Assembly (NCBI GenBank): GCA_938040325.1
Contig: CALHXW010000389.1
Location: 1 to 38,552, forward strand
DNA from: an uncultured bacterium
GTDB taxonomy: Bacteria > Myxococcota_A > UBA9042 > PHBI01
DNA length: 38,552 nt
Reading direction: 5' to 3'
Of the stretch, positions 1 through 8,816 are shown piece by piece. Both the position numbers and the translations under genes were made by a program. Numbering within the stretch: position 1 is the stretch's first letter; every line of letters begins with the position of its first letter. The notes below the pieces were generated by a model. That model was not told the origin of the DNA. It made no database searches and saw only the letters and a program-made list of their open reading frames with translations.

Positions 1-209
1 ACGTCCTCCTGGTCGTCTGCTTCGACCACCTCAACAGCTTCTTCTCTGTAGTACACTTCCGCGCGACCGCTGGCCGCGACCCGAGTGTCGGGGTGGGGGC
101 GCGCGTGGGCGGGCTCAGGGGACACGATCGCCCCAAGTGCCCAGCCCAACACGGTGAAAACGGTTAGGTGGTTGATGACGGGCTCCTGGTAGATGGACCG
201 GCAACGCAT
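1..209 (-). CDS. Partial CDS: N-terminus of a probable secreted protein
   Basis: Reading leftward from an ATG at 209, the frame stays open to the window edge (69 codons plus two bases). The first 36 residues look like a signal peptide: a short n-region with two Arg, a hydrophobic stretch LTVFTVLGWALGAIV, and an AHA-type cleavage site. An Arg/His/Pro stretch and then an acidic Glu/Asp-rich segment follow. No ribosome binding site precedes the ATG. An AGGAG lies inside the frame at about 184-188, but no ATG, GTG or TTG codon follows it at a usual distance, so the start is uncertain. The family is not recognisable from this fragment. It would be divergent from the gene at 499. Confidence 0.4.
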   Translation of the reverse strand, partial: MRCRSIYQEPVINHLTVFTVLGWALGAIVSPEPAHARPHPDTRVAASGRAEVYYREEAVEVVEADDQED

Positions 210-498
210 GGACGGCCGCGCTGAAGCGCAGCAAGACTCATGCCAGCACCCGCCGCTTGCAGATCTTCCGACGCTGGCGCTGGACGCGTGACGCGTAGGC
301 GGCCCTACTCGAGCCTGAGCGCGGTCCTCCGTCCGCTCGTCTCGCCGGCGATCCCGACCGACCGCGGTTGGTGCGTCACGATCGCGCGCTCCGCGCTGCG
401 GCTGCTTGCCTATCGGTCTGCGAGCGCGCCTTCGTTTGCGCCGATTCTGAGGCGCGACTACCCTGCAGTCTCCGTCGTCAGCTTAGGGGGCTCTGCCA
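210..498. other. Divergent intergenic region with an imperfect palindrome
   Basis: This 289-base stretch separates two divergently read genes. I see no convincing gene. Positions 357-372 form a 16-base near-palindrome, ACCGACCGCGGTTGGT, with one mismatched base pair, which could be an operator. An AGGGGG ribosome binding site lies at 484-489 just before the ATG at 499. I could not assign -35/-10 boxes with any confidence. Confidence 0.4.
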
Positions 499-3400
499 AT
501 GCGCACGCTTGTTTTCTCGCTCTTCTTTGGTCTCTTCGTCACCGCTTGCCACGATGGCTCGGACGTCTCGGGCACCAGCACCGACACGGCTGATGACGCG
601 ACGGACACGGGCGTGGTCGACACCACCACGCCCGACACGACGGTGGTCGACACCACGATCGCCGACACGGCGGACGACACCGTCGAGCCCGACACCACCG
701 ACCCGGACGTTGTGGTCGACGGCGGCTTCGGCTGGCCCTGCCTCGAAGCCGATGACTGCAACAGTGGCTGGTGCGTCGAGGGACGCGACGGCAAGACCTG
801 CAGCCGCACGTGCCTCGAGGAATGCCCCAACGGGTACGAGTGCCGTCCGGTTGCTGGCAACGGCTCGGACGCGACGTTCATCTGCGTCGACATCACCGCG
901 CGCCTCTGTCAGCCCTGCGACAGCAACGACGACTGCAACGATGGGGTCCCCAACGCGCCGAGCCTCTGCGTGTCGGCAGGCGACGCCGGCAGCTACTGCG
1001 CGCTCAACTGTGGCAACGGCGGCTACGCGTGCCCCGACGGCTACAGCTGCAAGACCGTCGACGGCGCTGCCCCGAGCGTCGCGCAGCAGTGCGTGCCAGA
1101 CAACGACGAGTGCGAGTGCGGCGGACGCGCGATTGCGCTGGCGCTGAGCACCACCTGCTTTCACACCAACGAGCACGGCAGCTGCTCGGGGTCGCGGGTC
1201 TGTGGCGCAGACGGCCTGACCCAGTGCGACGCCGTCGAGCCCCTTGCCGAGGTGTGCAACGGCGTCGATGACGACTGCGATGGCGAGGTCGACGAGGGCG
1301 TCGCAGCCGTCGCCTGTAACATTGAGAACGTCTTTGGCAGCTGCCCGGGAACGACCGCGTGCAGCGACGGAGGCGTCGAGGAGTGCGTTGGCACGCCGCC
1401 GACCGACGAGACCTGCGATGGCATTGACCAGAACTGCGATGGTGTGGCTGATGAGGGCTTTTCCGACCTCGACGGCGACGGCATCGCCGACTGTGTCGAC
1501 GACGACCGTGACGGAGACACCATCCCCAACGGCGCCGACAACTGCCCCGACGTGCAGAACGGCGACCAGTCCGACATCGACTTCGACCTCAATGGCGACG
1601 CCTGCGACCCGGACGCCGACGGCGACCTCACGCCCAACATCGATGACTGCGCACCCTTTGACGCCACGATCAACCCGGCGGGCACGGAGACGTGCAACAA
1701 CAAGGACGACAACTGCGACGACGCCATCGACGAGGGCTTCTCGAACCTCGACGGCGATGCGCTAGCCGACTGCGTCGACGACGACATCGATGGCGACGGC
1801 GTCGTCAACGAGCAGGACAACTGCCCCGTCACCGCCAACGCAGACCAGGCCGACCAAGACAACGACGGCCTCGGCGACCTCTGCGAGGACGACCTCGACG
1901 GCGACGGCGACCCCGACGTCAGTGACTGCGAGCCGACGAACCCGCTGGTGCACGTGGGCGCTCCTGAGGTCTGCAACGGCTCCGACGACAACTGCAACCA
2001 GATCGCCGACGAGGGCTTCGCCGACTCCGACAACGACGGCACCGCTGACTGCATCGACGATGACGACGACGGCGACGGCGTGCCAGACGGCGACGACAAC
2101 TGCCCCGTCTCCGCCAACCCCGACCAGGGCGACTTTGACGAAGACGGCATCGGCGACCTCTGCGACCCCGATGACGACAACGATGGTGACGGCGATCTCA
2201 TCGACTGTGGTCCGCGCGACCCTGAGCGCTTCAGTGGCGCCATCGAAGTCTGCGGCAACACGCTCGACGACGACTGCGACGGACAGGTCGACGAGGAGAA
2301 CGCGACCGGCTGCGAGACCTACTACTTCAACCAAGACAGCGACGCCTTCGGCATTGAGTTTGCCACCAAGTGCCTGTGCGGTCCGTCCATCCCCTACTCC
2401 GCGACCGAGTTTGGTGACTGCGATGACCAAAACCCCCAGATCTTTCCGAACGCCGACGAAGTCTGCGCCAACAACAAAGACGACAACTGCGACGGCGAGG
2501 TCGACGAGGAGAGCAGCCTCAACTGCCAGCCCTTCTACGAGGACACCGACGGCGACGGCTACGGCATCAACATGTCAACGCGCTGTCTGTGCGTGGCGGA
2601 GCCTGGCTGGGCCGCCGAGCCGGGCGACTGCGACGACACCGAGAGCAGCGTCAACCCAGGCGAGACCGAGACCTGCGGCACCGGGTTCGACGACGACTGC
2701 GACGGCGCTCAAAACACCGAGAACGCTGAGGGCTGCAACACCTACTACTACGACGCCGACGAGGACGGCTACGGCCTGCCGGGCGACAACAAGTGCCTGT
2801 GCGCACCCGAGGGCGTCTACGGCGGCATCCAGCCTGGCGACTGCGACGACGGCGACGCCGAGCGCTTCCCCGCCAACCTCGAGGTGTGCGACGCCAAGGA
2901 CAACAACTGCAACGGCCAGGTCGATGAGGGAGTCGAGACAACCTACTACCGCGACGACGACAACGACGGCTTCGGCGGCTTCATCACGATCGAGGCCTGC
3001 CCTGGCGACGAGCCCGACGGGTACTCCGACCAGTCCGGCGACTGCACCGACTACAACAACCAGATCTTCCCCGGTCAGACGGAGCTCTGCAACGAGATCG
3101 ACGATGACTGCAACGGCCAGATCGACGACGGGCTGCCCCAGTCGCAGGTCTACGTGGACCTCGACGGCGACGGTTTCGGTGCCGAGAACACGCAAGGCGT
3201 GCTGGACTGCCTCGTTGACACCGATGCCGACGGTACGGGCGATGCGGCGCCGGCCGGCTTCTCGCTCGAGAACACCGACTGCAACGACTCTGCGGCATCG
3301 GTCTTTCCCGACGCACCCGAGCAGTGCGACTCGATCCTCAACGACTGCAACGCGCCGGTCGTCGACTTCCAGTGCCCGACGGTCTGCGCCGGCGACTGGC

Positions 3401-5052
3401 CGTTCTCCATCGGCGTCAACGTCGGCTACGTGACCATTGGCCAGCTCGACGCCGACAGCGAGCTTGAGGTCGTCGCCCAGGGCAACGGTGGCGCGGCAAA
3501 CGGCGCCAACGTCTACGTCCTCGAGCACGACGGCACGCTGAAGTGGTCGGCCCCGGCCAGTGTCCAGTACAGCTACCCGTCCATCGCCGACATCGACATG
3601 GACGGCTACCAGGACGTTGTCCTCCACGAAAACGGACGCATCCGGATTCTCAAGGGGACGACCGGTGAGGTGCTTGAGACGCACGCTATGCCGAACGCCA
3701 CAGGCTGGCGTCCTGGCGTCGCGTTCGACCTCAACAACGATGGGCATGTCGACCTCGTGGGCGCCGCTGGCTCGACCGCCCTGCGCATCGGCCTGCGGGA
3801 TGGCGCTGGCGGGATCAGCATCAACAGCTGCGCGCCGCCCGCCGGCACCTACTTCGGCTCGGACGTGCCAGCGGTCGTCGACATCGAGGGTGACGGCATC
3901 GCCGAGGTGATGATCGGCACCGGCTACTTCACCTGCAACGACGCCGGCGCTCCTGCCTGTGACGGACGGCTGCTCGTGTACGACTCGACCGACTGCACGC
4001 TGAAGCTCGACCTGCCCGCTGGCGACAACCTCAACGCGTACGCCGGTGGTCCCCTGCCCTTCGTCGCCGACGTCGATGCCGACGGCGAGCGCGAGCTCGC
4101 CCAGTACTTCGGCAACATGGCCAACGCCGCTAACGCTGGCGTTTATGCCTGGAAGTTCGACGGCACCCCGCTCGGCCTGGTGTTGCCCGGCGCCGGCGGG
4201 TCTCCGCAGACGGCAGCGCTCGACCCCACCACCGGCGAGATCGTTCCGAGCGGCGAGCTCCGCCCGATCGGTGGCGCCGCAGTCGACCTCGACAAGGACG
4301 GCAAGTACGAGACCGTCTCGGTCGGCGGCTCCGGCATCATGGTACGGCAAGCCAACCAGGTCATGGACGGCTACCCCGTCTCGGTCAGCGGCGGCATCCC
4401 GCACATCAACGACATCAACCGCGACGGACGTCTGGACGTGCTCTTCCTCGGCTCCACCAACTCCAGCGTCAACTGCTACACGATGGGCAACCAGACCTAC
4501 AGCCGCCAGCAGGTGCTGACGTACGGTGGCGTCGAGTCGCTCGGCGGCAACACGCTGCGCACCAGCAACATCGACCCCTACGAGCCCAACGATAAGGCGA
4601 GCGTGCCCTTCGTTCCGGCCACATCGACCAACCCCATCGCAGACTCGCGCGCGGTCCCGATGCGCGGCTTCTTTGAGTCGTTTAACGCCTCGTCGGGCGA
4701 GCGCCGAGAGCTGGTCGCGATGATCGGCTCGCAGGGCGACGTCGACCACTACTGGGCGACGGGCCGGCACCTCAACGTGTTCGTCGAAGCCCTCAGCGGG
4801 CCGATCGCCTACGACATCAGCGTGCACATGTTCAAGGCGGACGGAGCCGGCGGCTACACCTACATCACCACGCGCGACGGCACCGAGCCGTCGGCAACGG
4901 TGGACGACGTGTACTGCCACGTGTCGGACTTCTGCCCCGATGCCGCCAACAACGGCACCAAGCTCTTCATCATCGAGGTGCGCGGCGAAGACCCGGCCAC
5001 CGACTATGGCCCCTGGCCCTACCGACTCAAGATCAACTGGGGTGCGCGATAG
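499..5052 (+). CDS. Giant lipoprotein: MopE-type repeats, thrombospondin-3-like repeats, FG-GAP propeller, PPC-like C-terminus
   Basis: The 1517-residue protein begins with a lipoprotein signal peptide (VTAC, Cys17) followed by an Asp/Thr linker (about 20-75). A Cys-rich region runs to about residue 240. From about 250 to 950 there are roughly ten copies of a motif like CNGVDDDCDGEVDEG, the putative metal-binding motif of MopE-type proteins; the last copies are degenerate. Three blocks of the type DGDGVPDGDDNCPVSANPDQ, like calcium-binding thrombospondin type 3 repeats, are interleaved. Residues about 965-1325 hold about seven Asp-rich FG-GAP/VCBS motifs such as DIDMDGYQD and DLNNDGHVD, suggesting a beta-propeller. 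The end (1360-1517) carries EPND and GDVDHYW, as in bacterial PPC domains. It is probably a surface calcium- or metal-binding lipoprotein; the ligand is unknown. AGGGGG precedes the ATG. The next gene starts two bases after the stop. Confidence 0.9.
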   Translation: MRTLVFSLFFGLFVTACHDGSDVSGTSTDTADDATDTGVVDTTTPDTTVVDTTIADTADDTVEPDTTDPDVVVDGGFGWPCLEADDCNSGWCVEGRDGKTCSRTCLEECPNGYECRPVAGNGSDATFICVDITARLCQPCDSNDDCNDGVPNAPSLCVSAGDAGSYCALNCGNGGYACPDGYSCKTVDGAAPSVAQQCVPDNDECECGGRAIALALSTTCFHTNEHGSCSGSRVCGADGLTQCDAVEPLAEVCNGVDDDCDGEVDEGVAAVACNIENVFGSCPGTTACSDGGVEECVGTPPTDETCDGIDQNCDGVADEGFSDLDGDGIADCVDDDRDGDTIPNGADNCPDVQNGDQSDIDFDLNGDACDPDADGDLTPNIDDCAPFDATINPAGTETCNNKDDNCDDAIDEGFSNLDGDALADCVDDDIDGDGVVNEQDNCPVTANADQADQDNDGLGDLCEDDLDGDGDPDVSDCEPTNPLVHVGAPEVCNGSDDNCNQIADEGFADSDNDGTADCIDDDDDGDGVPDGDDNCPVSANPDQGDFDEDGIGDLCDPDDDNDGDGDLIDCGPRDPERFSGAIEVCGNTLDDDCDGQVDEENATGCETYYFNQDSDAFGIEFATKCLCGPSIPYSATEFGDCDDQNPQIFPNADEVCANNKDDNCDGEVDEESSLNCQPFYEDTDGDGYGINMSTRCLCVAEPGWAAEPGDCDDTESSVNPGETETCGTGFDDDCDGAQNTENAEGCNTYYYDADEDGYGLPGDNKCLCAPEGVYGGIQPGDCDDGDAERFPANLEVCDAKDNNCNGQVDEGVETTYYRDDDNDGFGGFITIEACPGDEPDGYSDQSGDCTDYNNQIFPGQTELCNEIDDDCNGQIDDGLPQSQVYVDLDGDGFGAENTQGVLDCLVDTDADGTGDAAPAGFSLENTDCNDSAASVFPDAPEQCDSILNDCNAPVVDFQCPTVCAGDWPFSIGVNVGYVTIGQLDADSELEVVAQGNGGAANGANVYVLEHDGTLKWSAPASVQYSYPSIADIDMDGYQDVVLHENGRIRILKGTTGEVLETHAMPNATGWRPGVAFDLNNDGHVDLVGAAGSTALRIGLRDGAGGISINSCAPPAGTYFGSDVPAVVDIEGDGIAEVMIGTGYFTCNDAGAPACDGRLLVYDSTDCTLKLDLPAGDNLNAYAGGPLPFVADVDADGERELAQYFGNMANAANAGVYAWKFDGTPLGLVLPGAGGSPQTAALDPTTGEIVPSGELRPIGGAAVDLDKDGKYETVSVGGSGIMVRQANQVMDGYPVSVSGGIPHINDINRDGRLDVLFLGSTNSSVNCYTMGNQTYSRQQVLTYGGVESLGGNTLRTSNIDPYEPNDKASVPFVPATSTNPIADSRAVPMRGFFESFNASSGERRELVAMIGSQGDVDHYWATGRHLNVFVEALSGPIAYDISVHMFKADGAGGYTYITTRDGTEPSATVDDVYCHVSDFCPDAANNGTKLFIIEVRGEDPATDYGPWPYRLKINWGAR

Positions 5053-5054
5053 AC

Positions 5055-5351
5055 ATGGCAGACGAGCTGCCCCCGATCGCCCACACGGGAGATGCTCACG
5101 GGGGCGTCTTCGCCATGGAACGGGCCGGCGAGCGCCTCGCGGAGCTGACCTACCGTTGGCGCGACGGCGTCATGTGGATCGACTACACCGGTGTCCAGCC
5201 GGCGCTTCGAGGCCGTGGCGTCGCGCGGCTCCTCGTCGACGCAGCGATCGCCAAGGCGCGCAGCGAGGGCTTTCGCATCCAGCCGATCTGCTCCTACGTG
5301 GTTGCGCGCTTCCGCACGGATGAAGCCGCGCTCGCCGACGTCCAGGCCTAG
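5055..5351 (+). CDS. Small GNAT-fold acetyltransferase of the YjdJ/NATD1 type
   Basis: The 98-residue protein has the compact layout of the minimal GNAT family (Acetyltransf_CG, as in YjdJ and human NATD1). An N-terminal beta-rich part is followed by the acetyl-CoA motif RGRGVARLLVDAAIAKA and a C-terminal strand with SYVVARF. It begins two bases after the stop of the giant lipoprotein and ends 14 bases before the dioxygenase gene, so the three are probably one transcript. The family is predicted to be cytosolic and binds acetyl-CoA; the acceptor substrate is generally unknown. Family assignment is firm, function is not. Confidence 0.85.
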   Translation: MADELPPIAHTGDAHGGVFAMERAGERLAELTYRWRDGVMWIDYTGVQPALRGRGVARLLVDAAIAKARSEGFRIQPICSYVVARFRTDEAALADVQA

Positions 5352-5365
5352 CTGGAGGAGGCACG

Positions 5366-6220
5366 ATGCCCGCTAAGCCCCCCAAGGCAATCGACGACCC
5401 CGAGACCCTGAACTCCGATCTGGCCGCCAAGCACCGCGCCTATCGGCCGGGCCCCGAGCGCACGAGCCCTGCCGTCGAAGCGGACTTTGCGGTGCTGCAA
5501 CGCGATGGCTACGTCATCATTGAGGGGTTGCTCGACCATGATGACGTGGCCAGCATTCGCGCCGCCGTCACGCCGCTGCTCGACCGCTTCGGTCGCAACA
5601 CCTTCGAGGGAACCAAGACCCAGCGCGTCTACAACGTGCTGGCGAAGACGGAGGCCATCGACCGGCTCGCGGACCACCCGCGTGTCCTGGGACTCATGGA
5701 CCGGCTCTTTCTGCCGAACTTTCTGCTCAGCCAAGCTCAAGTCATCAACCTGTGCCCGGGCGAGACCCCGCAGATGCTCCATCCAGACGATGGCTTCTAC
5801 CGCATCCCCCGACCGCGCGCCCCGCTCGGGGCCGCGACCATCTGGGCGATCGACGACTTCACCGCTGACAACGGCGCGACCCTTGTCGTTCCAGAGAGCC
5901 ACGAGTGGGGCGACGACCGGCGACCATCACCCGCCGAGACCATCAAAGCAACGATGCCCGCCGGCTCAGTGCTCGTCTTCGTCGGCACCACCTGGCACGG
6001 CGGTGGCCAGAACACGACAGAAAGCCCGCGGCTAGCCGTCACTTGCCAGTACTGCGAGCCCTACCTCCGCCAGCAGGAGAGCTTCTTGCTAGAGCTCAGC
6101 CGCGACAGGGTCCGAGCGATGTCGCCGGCGCTCCAGTCGATGGTTGGCTACTCGATCATGCCGCCGTTTATGGGCATGGTCGACGGCAAGCATCCGTTGC
6201 GGCTGCTCGAGCAGCGCTAA
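5366..6220 (+). CDS. Phytanoyl-CoA dioxygenase (PhyH) family protein
   Basis: The 284-residue protein is predicted to be an Fe(II)/2-oxoglutarate oxygenase. The iron-binding facial triad is visible as His139-Pro-Asp141 (in LHPDDGFY) and His211 (in TWHGGGQN), with Arg222 (SPRLAVT) placed to bind 2-oxoglutarate. The length fits bacterial PhyH proteins. A strong GGAGGAGG ribosome binding site lies just before the ATG. There is no signal peptide, so it is cytosolic. Bacterial members hydroxylate small metabolites; the substrate cannot be read from the sequence. It is the last gene of the run starting at 499 and converges on the gene ending at 6330. Confidence 0.9.
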   Translation: MPAKPPKAIDDPETLNSDLAAKHRAYRPGPERTSPAVEADFAVLQRDGYVIIEGLLDHDDVASIRAAVTPLLDRFGRNTFEGTKTQRVYNVLAKTEAIDRLADHPRVLGLMDRLFLPNFLLSQAQVINLCPGETPQMLHPDDGFYRIPRPRAPLGAATIWAIDDFTADNGATLVVPESHEWGDDRRPSPAETIKATMPAGSVLVFVGTTWHGGGQNTTESPRLAVTCQYCEPYLRQQESFLLELSRDRVRAMSPALQSMVGYSIMPPFMGMVDGKHPLRLLEQR

Positions 6221-6235
6221 CGGAAACTCAAGACG

Positions 6236-6260
6236 CGATGTGCCTTCTTCGCACACATCG
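6236..6260. terminator. Possible bidirectional hairpin between convergent genes
   Basis: An inverted repeat CGATGTG (6236-6242) and CACATCG (6254-6260) with an 11-base loop sits 16 bases after the PhyH stop and in the gap to the convergent lipoprotein gene. No T-run follows on either strand. The location is the main argument, so this is weak. Confidence 0.25.
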
Positions 6261-6329
6261 CCGAATCACGTTGTCCCAACACGGTTCTCCGATCCGAGCA
6301 CGATGACGCCATCGCTAAGCGGACCCGGA

Positions 6330-7523
6330 CTACTCCGTCGCGTAGCTCGACTCCATCACAAACACGATGCCGGAGTCGGGGTAGACCACGACCCAAGCGG
6401 TCGCGTAGAGGTCGACGCCGGCCCAGGGCTGCGCGCTCCCGCTGGCGCTTCCGACAATGAACGTGTCGCTGCTGAACCAGGTCTTCATCTCCGCGAGCAT
6501 CTCGTCTCGGATCTCGAGCACCGACAGCTCGCTCTCGAAGTCGGCTCGCGGACGCTCGCCGCCGTCATTGCCGTAGGGCACTGGCGCGTCCAGCTGACCG
6601 ATGATCGTGTTGACGACCTCATCGATGGTTGGGTCGAACTTGGCGGTGTCGTATTTGACCGCGAAGCCCTCGACCGTGCAGTAGTCGCTGCAGCCGTCGT
6701 AGGCAGCCAAGAGCAGGTCGTCCATCTCGTCGCTGATCGGCCACTGGATGACGTCGAGGTCGGTGGTCGGTGGCACGTGGATGGCGTCGAACTGGTCGGC
6801 ACACACGCCGAGGATCTCGTTGGCGAAGACGGTCTCACCAACCGAGCAAAAGTCGGCGTCGTCGGCACTGCCGTTGCAGAAGGTCTCGTAGAGGTCGACC
6901 ACGTCAATGTTGTCGCGGCAGTACTCCCACGCGTCTTGGGGCGAGGACTGGCTGTCAAAGACATCGTCGGCGATGCACTCCTCGAAGTAGTACTCTAGGT
7001 CGGCCGGGCAGGTAGCGAGATCGACGACGACCTTCGGGGCGCACTCGCCTGACGCGCACGTCAGCTCGATGCGGTAGTCACCGCGGCCCGCCGTGTCTTT
7101 TGTGCCAACGACCAAGAGGTAGCTGCCTGCTTCGAGACGCTCCGCAGAGAGCTTCGAGAGCGCTCCCCAGCCGTCGTTGTCGTCACGAACCAAGGCGCTG
7201 GAGCCGTAGCCGCTGCCATTGTTGGGCCCGTAGAGAAAGAGCGTCGTGTCCAGGCCGCGGGAGCTACCCAGCTGCGTGATCTCGGCGACAACGCTCGCGC
7301 CGTCTGCAGCCGCGAACGTGTAAGCGTGAAACTCGAGGTCCTCGGTAAACGAGCCCGCAAGGGCATCGCCAAAGCGCATGTTGCCCTTGATGTCGACGCG
7401 GCTTGTGACGTCGCTCTTGCCGTCGAGCACGGGCTCGATGAGAACGTCGGTGTTGCCGTCATCTCCGCAAGCCGCAAACGCTGCCATCGCTACGACACCA
7501 GCAATCAGTCCCAATCGACGCAT
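6330..7523 (-). CDS. Lipoprotein with N-terminal PPC-like domain, function unknown
   Basis: The ATG at 7523 is chosen because AGGAGG lies six bases upstream and a lipoprotein signal follows at once (FAAC, Cys19); the frame extends further upstream, but without a signal. The 397-residue protein has, at about residues 50-160, features of a pre-peptidase C-terminal type beta-sandwich (EFHAYTF, DTTLFLYGPN, YLLVVGTKD, GDYRIELTC). The remainder is Cys- and Asp-rich (CPADLEYYFEECIADDVF and similar) and not recognised. It is probably exposed at the outer membrane or in the periplasm. A 105-base gap separates it from the lipoprotein gene upstream on the same strand, so it may have its own promoter. 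Confidence 0.8.
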   Translation of the reverse strand: MRRLGLIAGVVAMAAFAACGDDGNTDVLIEPVLDGKSDVTSRVDIKGNMRFGDALAGSFTEDLEFHAYTFAAADGASVVAEITQLGSSRGLDTTLFLYGPNNGSGYGSSALVRDDNDGWGALSKLSAERLEAGSYLLVVGTKDTAGRGDYRIELTCASGECAPKVVVDLATCPADLEYYFEECIADDVFDSQSSPQDAWEYCRDNIDVVDLYETFCNGSADDADFCSVGETVFANEILGVCADQFDAIHVPPTTDLDVIQWPISDEMDDLLLAAYDGCSDYCTVEGFAVKYDTAKFDPTIDEVVNTIIGQLDAPVPYGNDGGERPRADFESELSVLEIRDEMLAEMKTWFSSDTFIVGSASGSAQPWAGVDLYATAWVVVYPDSGIVFVMESSYATE

Positions 7524-7628
7524 GAGCCCCTCCTGTGTTCGAGCCGCGGAGTAGCAAATCAACGTGTCGGCCGGCAAGCCTCGGGCACGTGCGTCACACA
7601 ATTGTCACGAGCGAGCGCGACCGCTTGC

Positions 7629-8816
7629 TTACGGCGCCAGCTCACGCACCTCCGCCAGCCCGTCGCCGAGAATGCCAAGGCGTCCCGACTCCAGCGCGAC
7701 GGCCTCGAGCACGCCTGGGATGCTCCGAACGAGCGTGGCGTTCGCCGACAGGTTCGTGAGGTCGGCGGTAAAGACGCCGCTGGTGGCGCCGTCGGGCAGC
7801 TCGACGCCCTCGGAGCTCTCGCCGATCCAAGCGACCATGCCGGCATCGACCGCTGGCCGACGCCACAGCAGTGGCTGCTCCCACCCCGACCAGGCAACGA
7901 ACTGCTCCGGCCCACCGTCGACGGCAGCGAAGACCTGAAACTCTGCGTACTTGGGCTCCGGGTTGATGCCGCGCCAGTCCAACCACACGACCGTGTCGCC
8001 GTCGACGGCTGGACGGAGCTGCTTGGTCCCTTCGGTCGTCACCCAGTCATACTCGCCAGTGGCGATGGTGTAGCGACGAATGTCGGCGTTGTTGAGTGCC
8101 GGATCGGTGAGGTCTCGGTACACGCCGTCGGCGCTGTTGGTGTAGTCAGACCACACAACGCTCAGCCCGTCGGTGTGGGGATCGTCCTGCTCGACCGCGT
8201 CGTCGGTCAAGGCGACTGGGGTCGCGTCTGGGTCGGCGAGATCGAGCATCCAGATCTCGGACTCGCGCGGGCTGTGCGGTGCACGTCGTCGGTCGACCCA
8301 CACCAAGACGTCGCCGGCAAGGCTTGGATGCCGCTGGTCACCAGCCGCCGCGACCAAAACAGCAGCCGTGCTCAGTGGCTCACCAAGACGCCACATCCAG
8401 ATGTCGAAGTCCCCGTCGCGGTCGTCGGCCCAGACGAGAACGCCGTCGGCGACCGTTGGATCGGTCTGCGTTGCGGCGTGGTCGATCAACCGTACCGGTG
8501 CCGGCGCGGGTGAGTCACCCTCTGCAGGCGCCTGGGAGTAGATGTCGCCCTCGTCTGCCCAGTAGATCACGCCCTCGCTGAGCGAGAGACAACAGGCGGA
8601 CGGACCAGCGACGTACTGTTCTCCTGTGTCCGCCCCGGGCGCGGTGTCAGCGACACCGTCGGCCTCAACCGTGTCGTCGGACGGCGTGTCGCTGCTCAGA
8701 GTGTCCGCGGTGGTGGCGTCGCTGGCGGGAGACTCACCCTCCTGGCAGGCGCTAAGCAGACACGCGCAGAGCCATGCCGTGGCGATCCACGCGGTCGGGG
8801 TCCGAAGCTCGTTCAT
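7629..8816 (-). CDS. Lipoprotein with TolB-like beta-propeller repeats
   Basis: The 395-residue protein has a lipoprotein signal (LLSAC, Cys24) and a Ser/Asp/Thr linker to about residue 65. Repeats of about 45-60 residues follow, each with a core like VLVWADDRDGDFDIWM or VVWSDYTNSADGVYR. This pattern (V-W-x-D-x-R/Y plus small polar residues) is typical of TolB/WD40-like six-bladed propellers in bacterial lipoproteins. The ATG overlaps the stop of the upstream regulator gene by four bases (ATGA), and AAAGGAGAG lies just before it, so the two are translationally coupled. It may be a sensor or effector of the kinase/activator, but that is inference from position only. Confidence 0.85.
   Translation of the reverse strand: MNELRTPTAWIATAWLCACLLSACQEGESPASDATTADTLSSDTPSDDTVEADGVADTAPGADTGEQYVAGPSACCLSLSEGVIYWADEGDIYSQAPAEGDSPAPAPVRLIDHAATQTDPTVADGVLVWADDRDGDFDIWMWRLGEPLSTAAVLVAAAGDQRHPSLAGDVLVWVDRRRAPHSPRESEIWMLDLADPDATPVALTDDAVEQDDPHTDGLSVVWSDYTNSADGVYRDLTDPALNNADIRRYTIATGEYDWVTTEGTKQLRPAVDGDTVVWLDWRGINPEPKYAEFQVFAAVDGGPEQFVAWSGWEQPLLWRRPAVDAGMVAWIGESSEGVELPDGATSGVFTADLTNLSANATLVRSIPGVLEAVALESGRLGILGDGLAEVRELAP

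Noticed and set aside
1250..3370. Regular short repeats suggesting a CRISPR or tandem array
   Set aside because: The periodicity is at the protein level (CNxxDDxCDG motifs) and the DNA between repeats stays in frame and varies freely; there are no constant repeats with unique spacers.
2575..4920. Minus-strand open frame of about 780 codons opposite the giant lipoprotein
   Set aside because: It mirrors the repetitive Asp/Gly codons of the real gene as Val/Ala/Arg, without signal peptide, ribosome binding site or recognisable family.
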